64,000 nt of DNA from Alnus glutinosa (lineage: Eukaryota; Streptophyta; Magnoliopsida; Fagales; Betulaceae). This document shows positions 60,561 to 64,000 of this stretch, one piece after another. Under the pieces are notes generated by a model, which was not told the DNA's origin, did no database searches, and saw nothing but the letters and a program-made list of their open reading frames with translations. The position numbers and the translations under genes were made by a program. Within the stretch, counting starts at the first letter, position 1; each line of letters starts with the position of its first letter. Location: NCBI RefSeq assembly GCF_958979055.1, contig NC_084887.1:31287544-31351543 (forward strand). Reading direction: 5' to 3'.

Positions 60561-62519
60561 AAGAACATTGTAAAAATTGTGACAATTCAGGAGAATTTAA
60601 GTGAAGTTTCTCCGAAAAAATAAAAAAATGCTGTGTTAAACCCAACCAGATCTCTGTCATGGAGGGAAGAGCTCCTCCGCTCCTCGATCCCCCACCCAAA
60701 TAACATTTTCCCAACTTCGTTTTGGTTCCTCCTTTTCCTTTTTTAATTAGTCTCAACAGGACTTTTGTTTGAAGTATAAATTTTAGATCAACTGTAACTT
60801 CTCCACCCACACAAACCACGCGCCGCCGCCATCTCTAGCCAACTCCCTCACCACCCACGTCCCAAAATTTTTTATTCAAGGGCTGAAGCAGTAGGTTTGT
60901 TATAGCATAGAACCATCCATATATATATATATATATATATATAGATCGTCGTCACCAAATTTTATCTCAACTAGGCCTAGCTACGTAAATTAAACAACGA
61001 TGGATGAGTATTAGAGGTACAAAGAGGGTGCAAGTGGGTGAGATGCTTTGTTGGGTTAATAGCGTCGTTTCCTGGGCGTTATAATTATACGCTACATTCT
61101 TCGAGTGTTGCTCTTTCACCCTCAATCCATTCGCTTGTCAAAGGGGATGAAATACTGAAGCCTACTTTATTTCCTCAACCCTACCCCTCTCTAGCTCTCT
61201 CTCTCTCTCAATGAAACAGCTACTAAACCTACATACTATCTATGCTCCCGTTTTCCAGGATTGGATATTGAAGATATAGAGCCGTAAAATCTTATAGATC
61301 TTAGGGGCTGCAGATTTAGCTATCTTCTGCACATTAGCAACCAACTGATCAAGTAACCCAAAGCCAAACAACGGACCGAGTGAGTTATATATATATATTA
61401 TTCTATATAACTATTGCCAATATTAAAAACTTGAACTCGCAACTGCTTATAACATTAACTCTCAATTCGGAGATGAATGTGAAATGTTGGTCACTTTGAT
61501 ACAATTAATTAGGATTGAGATTTTTCATGGTCAAAATCTCGGTCTTTTTTTTTTTTACATAAAAATTTCAGTGTGTTGAGCGATCATATGAATCAATATT
61601 GTCAAAATACTACTCTTCAATATATATGGAATCTACAATCCTTTAATTTGATCAAAAAGACATGAAATATCTCATTAAGATAAATTAATGAGAAATTATT
61701 ATTTTAAATCTTTGGTCGGAGTATTTTAGTGAGTAGTTACTAAAATTAAATGTATTAAATGAAATATGATATATTTTAAGAGTATACGAATAATCAATAT
61801 ATTAAATCGAGTATTTAAGGATTAAGAGATAGTAAATTAAATTAACAGTTTATTTATGACTTTAATTTGAATATGTATATTTCATGGAGGGGTCAATTGC
61901 AATTATAAGATGTCAATCACTAGGGGTTTTGATTAATCAAAATAGATACTATAGTGCAATTACAATTTTTTAGTAAAATAAATTGTAATTAATGGTAACG
62001 TAGAACAAGTCATGAAATGACAAGTGTCATATGCCTATTGGAGCTAGTTTTATTTTTTCATTTAGGTCTCATCTCAGCAAAGCTGACTATTATCCTTGTT
62101 GAGCTTGACCTAATTACACAAGGAGAACTTCTCTCCCCTATGGACGTGTATATATTGGTGATAAGTCATAGGTTTTCTAATTCTCACTTTGACAAGGAAA
62201 CTTAGTCCAACCTTCACTTGAAAATACAAGCATTTTTAAAGGGAGCTAGTCGACTTTGTGCAAGGTAGTGTTCTAGCTTTTTCAATTTTTGTTTTATATA
62301 ATCAATCTTATGCTATGCTTTCATGATACATATTCTTGGGTTTTTCCGTTGCATCTTTGAGATATATTTTCAATAATGACCATGCTCAGTCTGAGCCAGT
62401 CACTCTATGATCTATATATTTTATTGCTCCTCTATTTCTTAAAACCAAGCTCTGTAACCAATGTGACCATACAACTAGGGGCAGAACCAAAAATTTTGAT
62501 TAGGGGTCCACCTTATAAA
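60561..62519. other. AT-rich stretch, no gene recognised
   Basis: It contains a TA microsatellite (60919-60942) and a leader-like CT-rich patch at 61180-61212 with no convincing coding frame after it. The 62-residue frame at 62017-62205 matches nothing known to me. Confidence 0.5.
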
Positions 62520-62995
62520 AAATATAAAGGGAGAACTTCATTTATAATTCCTAATCTTTCTTCACTTTCGTAAAAATATACCTAAACTTTAGAAAGTGTC
62601 AATTTAGGGTATTTATCTTACAATTTTTTTCAATTTCAACCCTATATTAGAATTTTTTGATAAATTCTATCAAAATTTTCAAAATATCCCTCATTTTTTT
62701 AGGAAACAAAAAAAGGAAAAAAAAATTGTTAGGATTTAGGCGTGGGTCAAAATTTACAGAATTTGCAAAAATACCCATGCTTGAATCTTTAAAAAAATTT
62801 ATGATTTTTTTTAAAAAAATAAATAAATAAACACGGATATTTTAGAAATTTTGATAGGACTGAATGCAAAATTCTAATGAAGCGTTGAAATTGAAAAAAA
62901 AAATATTAAAAGATGAATACCTTAAATTGACACTTTTTAAAGTTTGTGTACCTTTTTACAAAAATAATGAAAAATCAAAGTTATAAGTACGTGAA
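62520..62995. mobile_element. fold-back element with long imperfect inverted repeats (copy 2)
   Basis: The left arm ('acctaaactttagaaagtgt', 'caatttagggtatttatctt', 'tttcaatttcaaccctatattagaattttt') is matched by the reverse complement of the right arm ('gttgaaattgaaa', 'aaagatgaataccttaaattg', 'acactttttaaagtttgtgt'). Arms are about 170-200 bp and diverged. Same family as 60222-60560, by arm and centre wording. Confidence 0.65.
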
Positions 62996-64000
62996 ATTTT
63001 TTTCATATTTTTTTTTTAAAAAAAAAAGAAAAAGGAAAAAATTGGCTTGGGTCCGCGGTGTCCACCCTTACATACAACGCCACCACTATGCATGAGAGAA
63101 TGATTGAAGTGGGCATTCAAATCCTGTTTAATCAAAACAAAAACAAATCAGTAATCATAGATGTCAACTTGAGGTTTGTACTCAGCTGAGAAGACAGTCT
63201 TGTAGGGGCGACCTGAGAGTCACGGATGGGAGCAGGTGGTTTACCATGTTGACTCACGGCCATGGGTCACCATGGGAGAAGCCTCACGGCTGGGTTTCCT
63301 CTATATATGGTGATCATCTCACCGACATGGGGTGGGCAGTTCAACTATCCCCTAAATTTTTTTATTTTTTAAATCTTAAATTTTCCTTTTTCTTTTTATA
63401 TTTATATTTATTTTTGTTTTAAACGACTCATGTCACAATAATATTAGTTTTTGACGTAGGACATTAACGATTCCGTCCGATTTACTAATGAAAAGCACAT
63501 ACCTAGACCTATTTATGTTTTTATTTTTATTTTTTTTACTTACCATAGGAAATTTTTGGTCACATTTTAGAAACTCCAAAAAGCTAGTTGCAATTCAGTT
63601 AAAGTACAAGAACTAATTTTTCATTTTTCTCTAAATAATAATTAAACAGTGCTGTAGCACGCATGAAATTAACAATGAAACACAAGCTAGCTAGAGGGTC
63701 TTTCCTTAACTAGTGTCGGAAATGGACACCACCCATTGAATGGTCTCCCTGCCAAAAATCCTGATTAAACCAAAAGAGTTTACATGCACTTTCTGCAAAG
63801 TAATTAATTAACTCCATATACAATTAATATTCAGAAAAAGGGATAGGAAAAGAAAAGGCCGGTAGTTATGGATGGCTCCGATCCTACTAATGGCCTGCCA
63901 AAGAATAAATCTATGCCAGCCGGGGAGATGATCATGCTAGCTGCTAAATGATCAGCCAAACAATACTTTATTCCTGTTACTTCTTTATTACACTACTACA
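62996..64000. other. window end, no gene recognised
   Basis: AT-rich sequence with a short GC-richer patch at 63200-63335 that has 'ctatatatgg' downstream. It could be promoter-like, but no coding frame follows within the window. Confidence 0.5.

Noticed and set aside
63988-64000. CACTA terminus suggested by 'cactactaca' at the window end
   Set aside because: The match is short, cut off by the window edge, and differs from the terminus at 55801-55814.

Overview
This is nuclear DNA of a flowering plant, most likely a woody eudicot. It is AT-rich, its genes carry introns in plant style, and it holds plant-only families: a DYW-class pentatricopeptide editing factor, a C2H2 zinc finger with EAR motifs, and the karyogamy protein GEX1. 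TA and CT microsatellites, MITEs, a SINE and LTR-element fossils fill the spaces. The species cannot be fixed from the sequence.

Layout. 1-10.9 kb has no convincing gene; it holds a long palindromic MITE (3695-4062), a second MITE (about 4996-5165) and a possible distant 5' leader of the next gene. 10975-11745 (+) is a single C2H2 zinc-finger repressor. 14534-16778 (+) is a six-exon GEX1 gene. 17818-19776 (-) is an intronless PPR-DYW gene closest to Arabidopsis At3g14330 (CREF3). 20792-22219 (-) is a two-exon Gfo/Idh/MocA oxidoreductase. It shares a 312 bp divergent promoter with the first of two tandem importin-5-like genes, copy A (22532-34171, +) and copy B (35401-49032, +). Together these two occupy about 27 kb. 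Each splices by eye into a full frame of about 1061 and 1071 residues through 20 matching exons. The proximal promoter was duplicated with copy B.

Introns of the importin pair are loaded with insertions: an unclassified 1.7 kb insert, a SINE, a Copia fossil, a TRIM and a Tourist-type MITE. Downstream of copy B lies a very young gag-only LTR element (49704-52022) nested in an older Copia gag fragment, then a decayed CACTA transposase (52554-53660) that carries its own nested MITE. From 53.7 kb to the end I find no gene, only repeats, including two related fold-back elements.

Functionally the genes look independent: transcriptional repression, gamete nuclear fusion, organelle RNA editing, NAD(P)-dependent oxidoreduction and nuclear import. 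The most notable system is the diverged tandem importin-5-like pair with a copied promoter, parallel exons, and a shortened or alternatively spliced segment where canonical importin-5 has an acidic loop.
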